Source: Burkholderiales bacterium
Lineage (GTDB): Bacteria > Pseudomonadota > Gammaproteobacteria > Burkholderiales > Burkholderiaceae_C
DNA: 6,465 bases
Assembly: GCA_947458895.1 (NCBI GenBank)
Contig: CANHBY010000081.1
Location: 1-6,465, forward strand
Reading direction: 5' to 3'
Shown: positions 1 to 6,465 of the stretch, piece after piece
How positions within the stretch are numbered: the stretch's first letter is position 1
Layout of the letters: each line of letters begins with the position of its first letter
Program-made: the position numbers and the translations under genes
The notes under the pieces: generated by a model
Told to the model about the DNA's origin: nothing
Database searches by the model: none
Seen by the model: the letters and a program-made list of their open reading frames with translations, nothing else

Positions 1-80
1 GCGGCTCTTTGAGTCACCCCGGCTCAGCAGCTGAACATGCGGCTGCGCGTTTGGAACACCGGCCGCCAACGGCGTTTGAA

Positions 81-479
81 ATGAGCAAATGCCGCGTGAT
101 CAATTCATTGGCCTTGCTCTGCTTGGGCATGTTGAGCGCGTGTGGCGGGGGGGTCTATCTTGAGCTAGGAGACGACCCCAACCACATGCCTCCCTCGGTC
201 AGTTTGGTGAGCAGTGTCACAGAGATTTATGCCGGCCAAACCCTTCGGCTGGCGGCTGCGGCGACCGCCGCCAGAACCAACCGCATCAACGTGGTCACCT
301 TTTATCGCTGGGATGGCAACATCGCCGTGCAGCTTGGCTCTGATCCACAGGCACCTTACGAGATGGCCGCCACAGCCCCCACCGATGGCAGAGCCAGCGT
401 CAGCTACTTCGCACGCGCTTGGGATGACTCAGGCGATGTGGGGGAAAGCCAGACCGTCACGGTATCTGTCTGGCCCTGA
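81..479 (+). CDS. Small lipoprotein with one bacterial Ig-like domain
   Basis: Encodes 132 residues. The chosen ATG gives a typical lipoprotein signal: Lys3 and Arg5, a hydrophobic stretch (about residues 6-20), then lipobox LSAC with Cys21 as the lipidated residue. Gly follows at +2, which by the usual rule predicts outer-membrane sorting. A longer reading from TTG at position 9 would bury this signal behind 24 residues, so I reject it. No good Shine-Dalgarno sequence precedes the ATG. The mature part, about residues 37-132, reads as one beta-sandwich: a PPSVSL start, a VTFYRWDG strand with the conserved aromatic pair, a PYEM turn, then SYFARAWDDSGD and a final TVTVSVWP strand. This pattern is typical of bacterial Ig-like or PKD-like modules in surface proteins. 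No catalytic motif is visible. It is probably a small cell-envelope protein of unknown role, perhaps binding or structural. A seven-G run lies at 147-153, directly after the lipobox codons. Lipoprotein status is fairly secure; function is unknown. Confidence 0.72.
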   Translation: MSKCRVINSLALLCLGMLSACGGGVYLELGDDPNHMPPSVSLVSSVTEIYAGQTLRLAAAATAARTNRINVVTFYRWDGNIAVQLGSDPQAPYEMAATAPTDGRASVSYFARAWDDSGDVGESQTVTVSVWP

Positions 480-717
480 GCGCCCACACCGGCAGGCGGC
501 AGACACAGATCTCGCCCCCGCCACATCACCCTCGCTGGGTATCAACCCCAACCCCACGCGCCCATATCGCCCGCAGACCCATCCAAGGGATCAGGGCGCG
601 ACCGCACATGGCCAGGACACCCCCAGCAAATCAATACGAAGCACTCAAAATGAGGCCTCCCAGCGACACATCCGCACATCAGCTTAAAAGAATGCGCTGT
701 TCTCCTATGAAGAAGCC

Positions 718-746
718 TTCTCAATAGGGTGTACAGGGATTACTAT
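718..746 (+). promoter_or_regulatory. Candidate sigma70-type promoter for the SWIB gene
   Basis: A -35-like TTCTCA (718-723, four of six consensus bases) and a -10-like TACTAT (741-746, four of six) are separated by 17 bases, the optimal spacing. Transcription would start near 753 and give a leader of about 84 bases before the ATG at 837. The -35 box overlaps a short inverted repeat, AGAAG-C-CTTCT (711-721), which could be an operator but may be chance. The match is modest and no independent evidence supports it. Confidence 0.3.
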
Positions 747-823
747 TCGCTCCGCACGGTGCCTGAGAGAACAGAGAGTTCATGCGGCCCTCACCCAGCC
801 CGGCACATCAACAACTACTTGAT

Positions 824-829
824 GGAGAG
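824..829 (+). promoter_or_regulatory. Ribosome binding site that fixes the SWIB start
   Basis: GGAGAG stands seven bases before the ATG at 837, which is ideal spacing. It is the clearest Shine-Dalgarno sequence in the window. It argues for the ATG at 837 over the in-frame ATG at 822 and the GTG at 729, because both of those lie before this site. Confidence 0.75.
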
Positions 830-836
830 ATTCAAA

Positions 837-1175
837 ATGGCAACTGCGAAAAAGGCCACCCCGGCCACCAAAACGACCCCCGCTAAGACGGCCGCCCCTG
901 CTGCGAAAAAGGCAGCTCCCGCGAAACGTACTCCCAATGCGGCCTTCATGAAGGCCCTGACGCCAAGCCCTCAGTTGGCCGCCGTGATTGGCGCTCAACC
1001 GTTGCCCCGCACGGAAGTTACGAAGAAGATCTGGGAGTACATCAAGGCTCACAAGCTGCAAGATGAAGCGAACAAGAGAAACATCAACGCTGACGCCAAA
1101 CTGAAAGAAATTTTCAAGAAGCCTCAAGTCTCGATGTTCGAGATGACCAAACTGGTCAACAGCCATCTGTCGTAA
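837..1175 (+). CDS. SWIB/MDM2-domain protein with histone H1-like basic tail
   Basis: Encodes 112 residues. Residues 1-31 form a low-complexity tail with seven Lys, one Arg, twelve Ala and no acidic residue, built from loose KKATPA/KTAAPA/KKAAPA-like units of five to seven residues. It resembles bacterial H1-like proteins and would be expected to contact DNA. Residues about 34-111 match the SWIB/MDM2 fold: FMKALTPSPQLAAVIG, the LPRTEVTKKIWEYIKAHKLQD core helix block, then the NKRNINADAKLKEIF segment and a closing helix (SMFEMTKLVNSHL). SWIB domains are known from eukaryotic SWI/SNF complexes and MDM2, and also occur as small stand-alone proteins in bacteria and fused to topoisomerase I in chlamydiae. 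The role of bacterial stand-alone forms is not established; a nucleoid-associated or DNA-topology role is inference. The start is set by the GGAGAG site. The gene appears monocistronic: it has its own leader and ends 17 bases before a strong terminator. Confidence 0.93.
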   Translation: MATAKKATPATKTTPAKTAAPAAKKAAPAKRTPNAAFMKALTPSPQLAAVIGAQPLPRTEVTKKIWEYIKAHKLQDEANKRNINADAKLKEIFKKPQVSMFEMTKLVNSHLS

Positions 1176-1192
1176 TTGGTTGTGGCACTCCC

Positions 1193-1223
1193 AAAAACCG
1201 GTGCAACTGCACCGGTTTTTTTT
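1193..1223 (+). terminator. Strong Rho-independent terminator after the SWIB gene
   Basis: The arms ACCGGTGC (1197-1204) and GCACCGGT (1209-1216) pair perfectly over eight bases around the four-base loop AACT. The stem can be lengthened by A-T pairs between 1193-1196 and 1217-1220. An unbroken run of eight T (1216-1223) follows. It begins 17 bases after the SWIB stop codon. Because A residues precede the stem, it might also work weakly on the opposite strand, although no gene ends there from the right. Confidence 0.92.
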
Positions 1224-1246
1224 CGTCCTGTTCAGCGGCCAGCGCC

Positions 1247-2497
1247 ATGCAGAAGAAAGAAACGGCTGATTCCAAAGGCGATCAAACCTTGAACCGCGTG
1301 CTCCTGGTGCTGTTGCCTTTTGCGATGGCTCATTTTGCGTCGTACCTCTACCGCACGGTGAATGCGGTGGTGTACCCCGATCTGGCGCGTGATTTGGGTT
1401 TGGCTGCCGACAATTTAGGCTTGTTGACCAGCGCTTATTTTTTGGCTTTTGCGGCCGCTCAACTTCCCATTGGGATGGCGCTGGATCGTTTTGGGCCGCG
1501 CTGGGTGCAGGTGCCCTTGTTGTGCGTAGCAGCCACCGGCGCCATGTTGTTCGCCCGAGCGAACTCGCTGGGTGAGCTGGTACTTGCGCGCGGTTTGATT
1601 GGCCTGGGGGTGGCAGGCTCACTCATGGCCTCGATCAAGGCGTGCTCGTTGTGGTTGCCGCCAAAACGTTTGCCCCTGGCAACGGCTGTGCTGTTGTCGG
1701 TGGGTGGGCTGGGCGCCATGGCATCAACCACGCCGATGCAGTTCGCCTTGACGCATACCGATTGGCGAGGCGCATTCCTCATCATGGGGGCCGGTACGCT
1801 GTTGATCAGTGGGTTGATTTTTTCGTTCGTGCCTGAGCACCCTTCAAAACAAAAGACGACGCTTAAAGAGGCGGTCGGTGCCGTCGGGCAGCTGTACAGC
1901 GTGTGGTCTTTCTGGCGGCTGGTGCTTTATGTTTTGGTTTCTCACGCCACGTTCATGGCGGTGCAGGGCCTGTGGATGGGGCCTTGGTTGCGTGATGTCG
2001 GGTACCTGGCACGCGCCGATGTGGCCAGTGCTTTGTTTGCAGGCAGCGTGGGCATGGTGGCTGGGGCGCTGGGCTTTGGGTGGCTGACCGATGTGCTGAG
2101 TCGGCGAGGAATTCAGCCGCTGTTTGTCTGCGGTCTGGGGACCTGCATTTTTGGGTTGACTCAGGCCCTGATGGTGTGGGCGGTGCCGGTGGCGCCGCTG
2201 CTGATCGCCGTGGCCTTCAGCTTCTTTGGTGCAGCGACCATGATGAACTACGCCATCATTGCGCAGAGCGTGCCGTCGCATCTCACAGGTCGGGTCAGCA
2301 CCTCGTTCAACCTGGTGGCTTTTTTGCTGGCCTTTGTGTTGCAGTGGGGGCTGGGGGAGATCATCAATCAGTGGCCGGCCACGGAGGGCCATTACCCCTT
2401 AGTGGCTTATCAGGTGGGGTTGGGTGTGATTCTGGCCTTGCAAATTCCGGGCATGTTGCTGTGGCTCAGCTTTCGCTCGTGGCGGCGCAAGAGCTGA
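1247..2497 (+). CDS. Major facilitator superfamily transporter, substrate unknown
   Basis: Encodes 416 residues, a normal MFS length, in the inner membrane. Twelve hydrophobic segments can be traced, with the long cytoplasmic loop at about residues 196-222. The signature motif A between segments 2 and 3 is clear (residues 76-85: Gly76, Asp80, Arg81, Gly83, Arg85). A second-half copy is present as GWLTDVLSRR (278-287), and segment 4 carries Arg115 followed by Gly119 and Gly121. These mark a secondary transporter that probably uses the proton gradient. The sequence does not allow me to name a substrate; the first segment (YRTVNAVVYPDLA) and charge pattern resemble anion or organic-solute MFS permeases only loosely. 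The ATG at 1247 is the first start in frame with no GTG or TTG just before it, but it lacks a recognisable Shine-Dalgarno sequence. The next Met (27) lies inside the first membrane segment. The gene converges on uvrA. Confidence 0.9.
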   Translation: MQKKETADSKGDQTLNRVLLVLLPFAMAHFASYLYRTVNAVVYPDLARDLGLAADNLGLLTSAYFLAFAAAQLPIGMALDRFGPRWVQVPLLCVAATGAMLFARANSLGELVLARGLIGLGVAGSLMASIKACSLWLPPKRLPLATAVLLSVGGLGAMASTTPMQFALTHTDWRGAFLIMGAGTLLISGLIFSFVPEHPSKQKTTLKEAVGAVGQLYSVWSFWRLVLYVLVSHATFMAVQGLWMGPWLRDVGYLARADVASALFAGSVGMVAGALGFGWLTDVLSRRGIQPLFVCGLGTCIFGLTQALMVWAVPVAPLLIAVAFSFFGAATMMNYAIIAQSVPSHLTGRVSTSFNLVAFLLAFVLQWGLGEIINQWPATEGHYPLVAYQVGLGVILALQIPGMLLWLSFRSWRRKS

Positions 2498-2506
2498 CCC
2501 ACCGCA

Positions 2507-2521
2507 CCGGTATCACACCGG
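2507..2521. terminator. Possible small hairpin between convergent genes
   Basis: CCGGT (2507-2511) and ACCGG (2517-2521) form a five-base-pair stem around ATCAC in the 26-base gap between the transporter and uvrA stop codons. No T-tract follows on either strand, so it is not a standard intrinsic terminator. It may be a minor stop or processing signal for both genes, or chance. Termination here may depend on Rho. Confidence 0.28.
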
Positions 2522-2523
2522 CT

Positions 2524-5457
2524 TCACACTGACCGAAGCAGCTTGGCCAGATAGCGGCCGGTATGGCTTGTGTTGTGGGCGGCCACAGTTTCGGGGGTGC
2601 CGGCCACCACCACCGATCCGCCACCGAAGCCGCCTTCGGGGCCCATGTCGATCAGCCAGTCTGCGGTCTTGATGACGTCGAGGTTGTGCTCAATCACCAC
2701 CACGGTGTTGCCGGCATCACGAAGTTGGTGGAGCACCTTGAGCAGCAGGGCGATGTCGGCAAAGTGAAGGCCGGTGGTGGGCTCGTCCAGAATGTAGAGC
2801 GTTCGGCCGGTGTCTCGTTTGCTGAGCTCGAGCGCCAGCTTGACGCGTTGGGCTTCGCCGCCGCTGAGGGTGGTGGCGCTTTGCCCCAGGCGCACATAGC
2901 CCAGGCCCACATCGAGCAGGGTCTGGAGCTTTCGGGCGATAGAGGGCAACGCACTGAAAAAGGTGTGGGCGTCTTCGATCGTCAAGGAGAGCACATCGTG
3001 AATGGTCTTGCCTTTGTAGAAGACTTCCAGGGTTTCGCGGTTGTAGCGCCGGCCTTGGCAGACATCACAAGGCACATACACGTCAGGCAGGAAGTGCATC
3101 TCGACCTTGATCATGCCGTCGCCCTGGCAAGCTTCGCAGCGCCCCCCGGCCACGTTGAAGCTGAAGCGGCCGGGCTCGTAGCCGCGCTCGCGGGCGGTGG
3201 GCACCTCGGCAAACAGTTCTCGAATGGGCGTGAACAGGCCGGTGTAGGTGGCCGGGTTGCTGCGGGGGGTGCGGCCAATGGGGCTTTGGTCGACATTGAT
3301 GACTTTGTCGAAGGCCTGCAGGCCGAGCATCTCATCAAAGGGCTCTGGCCTCAGGTGGCTGCCATAGAGCTTGCGAGCAACAGCCGCATACAGGGTGTCA
3401 TTGACGAGGGTGCTTTTGCCTGAACCTGAGACACCGGTGACGCAAGTGAACAGCCCCACGGGAATGTCCACCGAGACATGCTGAAGGTTGTGGCCACGCG
3501 CACCGACGATGCGCAGCCAGCCCTCAGGCTCAGTGCCAGCCAGGGGGGGCGGCTTGACGCGTCGCTTGGGCACTTCAATGCGCAGCGAACCACCCAGGTA
3601 GCGGCCGGTGAGCGAGGCTGGGTCGGCCATGACCTGAGCGGGGGAGCCCTGAGACATCACGCGGCCGCCATGAATGCCAGCACCAGGGCCCATGTCGATG
3701 ACGTGATCAGCGGCGCGGATGGCGTCTTCATCGTGCTCAACCACGAGCACAGAGTTGCCCAAATCACGCAGGTGGCGCAGTGTGTCGATGAGGCGTTCGT
3801 TGTCGCGCTGGTGCAGACCAATGCTGGGCTCATCGAGCACATACATCACACCACTGAGGCCCGAGCCGATTTGGCTGGCCAGGCGAATGCGCTGCGCCTC
3901 GCCGCCGCTGAGGGTTTCGGCACTGCGCTCCAGGCTCAGGTAGTTCAGGCCCACATCGTTGAGGAACTGCAAACGAGCGCGAATTTCCTGGATGACCTTG
4001 GCGGCAATATCAGCCTTGGCGCCTCGGAGCTTCAAGCCTTGAAAGTAACGTAAACACTCGCCCAGCGTGAAGCGCGCCACGCGGTAAATGGGCTCACCTT
4101 GTTCAGCCGATTCGCCTTGTAAAAACACATGGCGCGCTTCGCGCCGCAGCCGGGTGCCTTCGCAGTGGGGGCATGGCTGCACGCTTTGAAAGCGGGCCAG
4201 CTCTTCGCGCACCGTGGGTGTATCGGAGTCGCGGAATCGGCGCTCGAGGTTGGGCAAAATGCCCTCAAAGGGCGCAAGCCGCTTCACGCTTCGGCGGCGC
4301 GGCTTTCCGTCTTTGCCAGTGGACTCGACTTGGTCGATGAATTCAATTTTTTGCTCACCGGAGCCATAGAGCAACACCTGGCGAACGGGCTCGGGCAGGT
4401 CATCAAAAGGGGTCTCGACATCAAAGCCCAGATGCTTGCCCAAACATTCGAGCATCGCAAAACTGGCTGGGTTGCGGCGGTCCCAACCCTTGACGGCGCC
4501 GCTGGCCAAGCTCAGAGACGGGAAGGCCACCACGCGCTGCGGATCAAACACCGTCACATGGCCCAGGCCCTCACAGTGCGTGCAAGCACCCACGGGCGAG
4601 TTAAAAGAAAACAGCCGCGGCTCAAGTTCGCTCAGGGCATAGCTGCAAATGGGGCAAGCGAAGCGGCTCGAAAACCAGTGGCTGGCCTGGCTGTCCATCT
4701 CGAGGGCCAGGGCGCGGCCGTCAGCCAGGCGCAGTGCGGCCTCGAAGCTCTCGGCCAGGCGTTGGCGCAGCGCGGGGTTGTCGTGGGTGACCTTGACGCG
4801 GTCAATCACGACATCGAGGTTGTGCTTTTCGTTCTTCTTCAGGGGAGGCAGATCATCCACCTCGACCACTTGGCTGTTGATGCGAAAGCGCACATAGCCT
4901 TGGGCCTGCATGTCGGCGAACCAATCGACAAACTCACCCTTGCGCTCGCGCACCACGGGGGCCAGCACCATCAGCTTCGTGCCCTCAGGCAAGGCCAACA
5001 CGGCGTCCACCATCTGGCTCACACTTTGGGCCTGCAAGGCGAAGTGAGAATGGTCGGGGCAAAACGGCGTGCCTGCGCGAGCGTAGAGCAAACGAAGGTG
5101 ATCGTGAATTTCAGTGACCGTGCCCACGGTGGAGCGTGGGTTATGGCTGGTGGCTTTTTGCTCGATGCTGATCGCAGGCGACAGGCCTTCGATGGCGTCC
5201 ACATCGGGCTTGTCCATCAACTGCAAAAACTGCCGCGCATAGGCAGAGAGGCTTTCGACATAACGCCGGTGGCCCTCGGCATACAAGGTGTCAAATGCCA
5301 GGCTGGATTTGCCTGAGCCACTCAAGCCCGTGATCACCACAAGCTGGTTGCGAGGGATGTCGAGGTCGATGTTTTTGAGGTTGTGGGTGCGTGCGCCGCG
5401 GATGCGAATCAAGGATCGCTCGGCAGACAAGGGAGAAGCATCGTCAGATGGGGTCAT
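2524..5457 (-). CDS. uvrA: UvrA, excinuclease ABC ATPase subunit
   Basis: Encodes 977 residues. UvrA forms a dimer that finds bulky DNA lesions with UvrB and loads UvrB for nucleotide excision repair in the cytoplasm. All hallmarks are present. The first ATPase unit has Walker A GLSGSGKS (44-51), ABC signature LSGGE (516-520) and Walker B with Asp542-Glu543. The second has GVSGSGKS (675-682), LSGGE (864-868) and Asp891-Glu892. Zinc-binding cysteines are intact: C268/C271 with C292/C295, and C774/C777 with C797/C800; a further CPHC pair sits at 429-432. The order matches Escherichia coli UvrA closely. It is longer than the 940-residue E. coli protein, from a 16-residue N-terminal extension and a basic insert around 376-393 ([13 protein letters not shown]). 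The ATG lies five bases after the stop of the M48 protease gene, so the two are probably co-transcribed. No clear Shine-Dalgarno sequence is seen, which suggests translational coupling. TTG codons at 10 and 16 are alternative but less likely starts. Confidence 0.98.
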   Translation of the reverse strand: MTPSDDASPLSAERSLIRIRGARTHNLKNIDLDIPRNQLVVITGLSGSGKSSLAFDTLYAEGHRRYVESLSAYARQFLQLMDKPDVDAIEGLSPAISIEQKATSHNPRSTVGTVTEIHDHLRLLYARAGTPFCPDHSHFALQAQSVSQMVDAVLALPEGTKLMVLAPVVRERKGEFVDWFADMQAQGYVRFRINSQVVEVDDLPPLKKNEKHNLDVVIDRVKVTHDNPALRQRLAESFEAALRLADGRALALEMDSQASHWFSSRFACPICSYALSELEPRLFSFNSPVGACTHCEGLGHVTVFDPQRVVAFPSLSLASGAVKGWDRRNPASFAMLECLGKHLGFDVETPFDDLPEPVRQVLLYGSGEQKIEFIDQVESTGKDGKPRRRSVKRLAPFEGILPNLERRFRDSDTPTVREELARFQSVQPCPHCEGTRLRREARHVFLQGESAEQGEPIYRVARFTLGECLRYFQGLKLRGAKADIAAKVIQEIRARLQFLNDVGLNYLSLERSAETLSGGEAQRIRLASQIGSGLSGVMYVLDEPSIGLHQRDNERLIDTLRHLRDLGNSVLVVEHDEDAIRAADHVIDMGPGAGIHGGRVMSQGSPAQVMADPASLTGRYLGGSLRIEVPKRRVKPPPLAGTEPEGWLRIVGARGHNLQHVSVDIPVGLFTCVTGVSGSGKSTLVNDTLYAAVARKLYGSHLRPEPFDEMLGLQAFDKVINVDQSPIGRTPRSNPATYTGLFTPIRELFAEVPTARERGYEPGRFSFNVAGGRCEACQGDGMIKVEMHFLPDVYVPCDVCQGRRYNRETLEVFYKGKTIHDVLSLTIEDAHTFFSALPSIARKLQTLLDVGLGYVRLGQSATTLSGGEAQRVKLALELSKRDTGRTLYILDEPTTGLHFADIALLLKVLHQLRDAGNTVVVIEHNLDVIKTADWLIDMGPEGGFGGGSVVVAGTPETVAAHNTSHTGRYLAKLLRSV

Positions 5458-5462
5458 GTGAA

Positions 5463-6465
5463 TCAGTGCCGTGTTTCGATGGCCAATTGCCGACGCTGAG
5501 CCTCGATGCTGCGCAAGCGCGAGTCAATCACCGACAGCTCAATGAAGTCGCCGGGCTCGCCACGCGGCATGCGCTGCGCGGCGCGCAGGCGGTCCACGGC
5601 GCCATCCCAGTCGCCCGAAGCGTAGTGGGCCTCGGCTTCGGCACGAACTGATCGCAGCGGCTGGCCCAAGGCACCCCATAAAGCCCCCAGGGCAGCCCAC
5701 GCGCCCGCATCCATGGGCGAGTTAGTCACCCAGGCCTGGAGATCCTCTGCGACACGTCGGGGTGCCAAATCACCTGGGGCCTTGGAGGGGCCCGAAGGTT
5801 TCGCACTCAGCAAGCCCACGGCCACCTGAGCGCTGAGGATCATGGCAGGCCGGCTGGGCTCAGCAGCATAGGGCTGCAGTGCTGTTGCCGCCGCAGGCCA
5901 ATCACTTCGGTCCACCAAAGACTGCACGCGCAGCATCGTCAACAAGCGATCAGCTCGGGGCTCTTTTTGAGCCTGCGGACGCAACAGCTCTGCGGCCTTG
6001 GTCCAGGCTGCGTCAGCCTGTGGCCACTCTTTCAAAAGGGTAGAGGCCAGGGCGGCGCTGTAGGCCGCCTCGAGCCACTCGGTAGTGTCCTTGCCATTGC
6101 CTTCCTTGGCCAGTGCCTGCCATCGACGCAGGGCCTCCGCCCGGGAGTCCATCAACACACGTGCCCGAGCCCTGATGAGCGCGTGCTCCAGGCGGCCTGC
6201 AGTCTGCGCGCTGGGCACCACAGCGGCGCCCATGCGCGAGCGCGCTTCACCGATGCGCGCGGCATTCAAGGGATGGGTGCGAAGGTAAGGAAATGCGCCA
6301 GCGTCATTCAAGCGTGAGGCTCGCTCCATCTTTTCGAACATCGCGGCCATGCCACTGGGCGCATAGCCTGCGCCTGTCAGCACTGAAAAACCGATCCGGT
6401 CGGCCTCACGCTCCATGTCTCGCGAAAAATTCAGGGTGCCCTGAATGGAAGACGCCTGGCCCCCC
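5463..6465 (-). CDS. BepA/YfgC-like M48 metalloprotease with TPR-like tail (5' end missing)
   Basis: Only the last 333 codons lie in the window. The frame is open to the right edge (first full codon 6464-6462), so the Met at 6416 is internal, not the start. The in-window part opens with GGQASS and then [10 protein letters not shown], the M48 segment that carries the third zinc ligand (the first Glu of EREAD, residue 18 of the visible part). [12 protein letters not shown] follows, with His64 at the position matching the extra His ligand described for E. coli BepA. The HExxH active site, signal peptide and any membrane segment would lie beyond the edge. From about residue 75 the protein is Ala/Leu-rich and helical, with TPR-like units such as [14 protein letters not shown] and [22 protein letters not shown], as in BepA, whose TPR domain contacts the outer-membrane assembly machinery. 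The inferred role is periplasmic quality control of outer-membrane protein assembly. It ends five bases before uvrA and probably leads that operon. Confidence 0.88.
   Translation of the reverse strand, partial: GGQASSIQGTLNFSRDMEREADRIGFSVLTGAGYAPSGMAAMFEKMERASRLNDAGAFPYLRTHPLNAARIGEARSRMGAAVVPSAQTAGRLEHALIRARARVLMDSRAEALRRWQALAKEGNGKDTTEWLEAAYSAALASTLLKEWPQADAAWTKAAELLRPQAQKEPRADRLLTMLRVQSLVDRSDWPAAATALQPYAAEPSRPAMILSAQVAVGLLSAKPSGPSKAPGDLAPRRVAEDLQAWVTNSPMDAGAWAALGALWGALGQPLRSVRAEAEAHYASGDWDGAVDRLRAAQRMPRGEPGDFIELSVIDSRLRSIEAQRRQLAIETRH

Larger units (their letters stand above)
480..836. other. Intergenic region without a convincing gene
   Basis: This stretch separates the lipoprotein gene from the SWIB gene. 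Its left part (480-700) is C-rich on the + strand. Reading frames on both strands there lack recognisable domains, ribosome binding sites and protein-like composition, so I take them as chance. A weak possible hairpin (GGCGG 495-499 with CCGCC 518-522, 18-base loop) follows the lipoprotein stop but has no T-tract, so I do not call a terminator. I see no tRNA or riboswitch I can name. The right part (about 718-836) holds the candidate promoter and leader of the SWIB gene, listed separately. Confidence 0.6.

Noticed and set aside
1..12. Possible tail of an upstream gene ending in TGA at 10-12
   Set aside because: Three codons are too few to support any call.
62..77. Small GCCG/CGGC hairpin followed by TTT just before the lipoprotein start
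   Set aside because: Four base pairs and three T are too weak for a terminator and expected by chance at this GC content.
9..80. Upstream extension of the lipoprotein from TTG at 9
   Set aside because: It would place 24 residues before a well-formed lipoprotein signal peptide.
757..781. CTGAGA-containing stretch resembling part of a TPP (THI-box) riboswitch
   Set aside because: The other conserved parts, such as the ACCTGAT-type segment, are absent, and the downstream gene has no thiamine link.
729..836. Upstream extension of the SWIB protein from GTG at 729
   Set aside because: The added 36 residues do not look like part of the family, and the best ribosome binding site (824-829) serves the ATG at 837.
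780..1622. 280-codon open frame on the - strand across SWIB and the transporter
   Set aside because: It covers two real genes and a terminator on the opposite strand, and its Arg/Pro/Ser-rich composition is typical of a shadow frame.
2864..3915. Two similar DNA stretches around the GCCGCCGCTGAGGGT sequence
   Set aside because: They encode the two ABC signature motifs (LSGGEAQR) of the duplicated ATPase units in UvrA, not a separate DNA repeat.
4129..5316. 395-codon open frame on the + strand opposite uvrA
   Set aside because: It is fully antisense to a conserved gene, has no domain-like pattern or ribosome binding site, and is explained by the GC-rich codon bias of uvrA. The same holds for 2563-3423 and 3478-4053 (+).

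Overview
The window looks like an ordinary chromosomal stretch of a GC-rich betaproteobacterium, probably order Burkholderiales and perhaps a Comamonadaceae-type genome. This is an inference from three things: the UvrA protein is close to proteobacterial UvrA throughout, the short SWIB protein has a Lys/Ala/Pro-rich tail of a kind common in that order, and the codon use is GC-rich. I see no insertion sequence, integrase, CRISPR array, rRNA or tRNA, and no phage or toxin/defence cassette.

Layout, left to right. Positions 81-479 (+) encode a small lipoprotein with one bacterial Ig-like domain. Positions 480-836 hold no convincing gene, but the right end carries a possible promoter and leader for the next gene. 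Positions 837-1175 (+) encode a 112-residue SWIB/MDM2-domain protein with a histone H1-like basic tail. It is followed by a very clear Rho-independent terminator at 1193-1223. Only 23 bases beyond the T-tract starts an MFS transporter (1247-2497, +). It converges on uvrA (2524-5457, -), with 26 bases between the two stop codons. Upstream of uvrA on the same strand, five bases away, is the 3' part of a BepA/YfgC-like M48 metalloprotease gene, which runs off the right edge (5463-6465, -).

Functionally this is a mix of housekeeping and accessory genes: nucleotide excision repair (UvrA), probable outer-membrane quality control (M48 protease), a small putative DNA-associated protein (SWIB), a transporter of unknown substrate, and a surface lipoprotein of unknown role. 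The M48-uvrA pair looks like one transcription unit. The other genes show no evident joint pathway.

I did not find a clearly new system. The points most worth a second look are the H1-tailed SWIB protein and its leader, the apparent dependence of uvrA on transcription from the protease gene with no LexA-type box in the junction, the very short leader of the transporter gene behind a strong terminator, and a seven-G tract just after the lipobox cysteine codon where any one-base slip would end translation within five codons.
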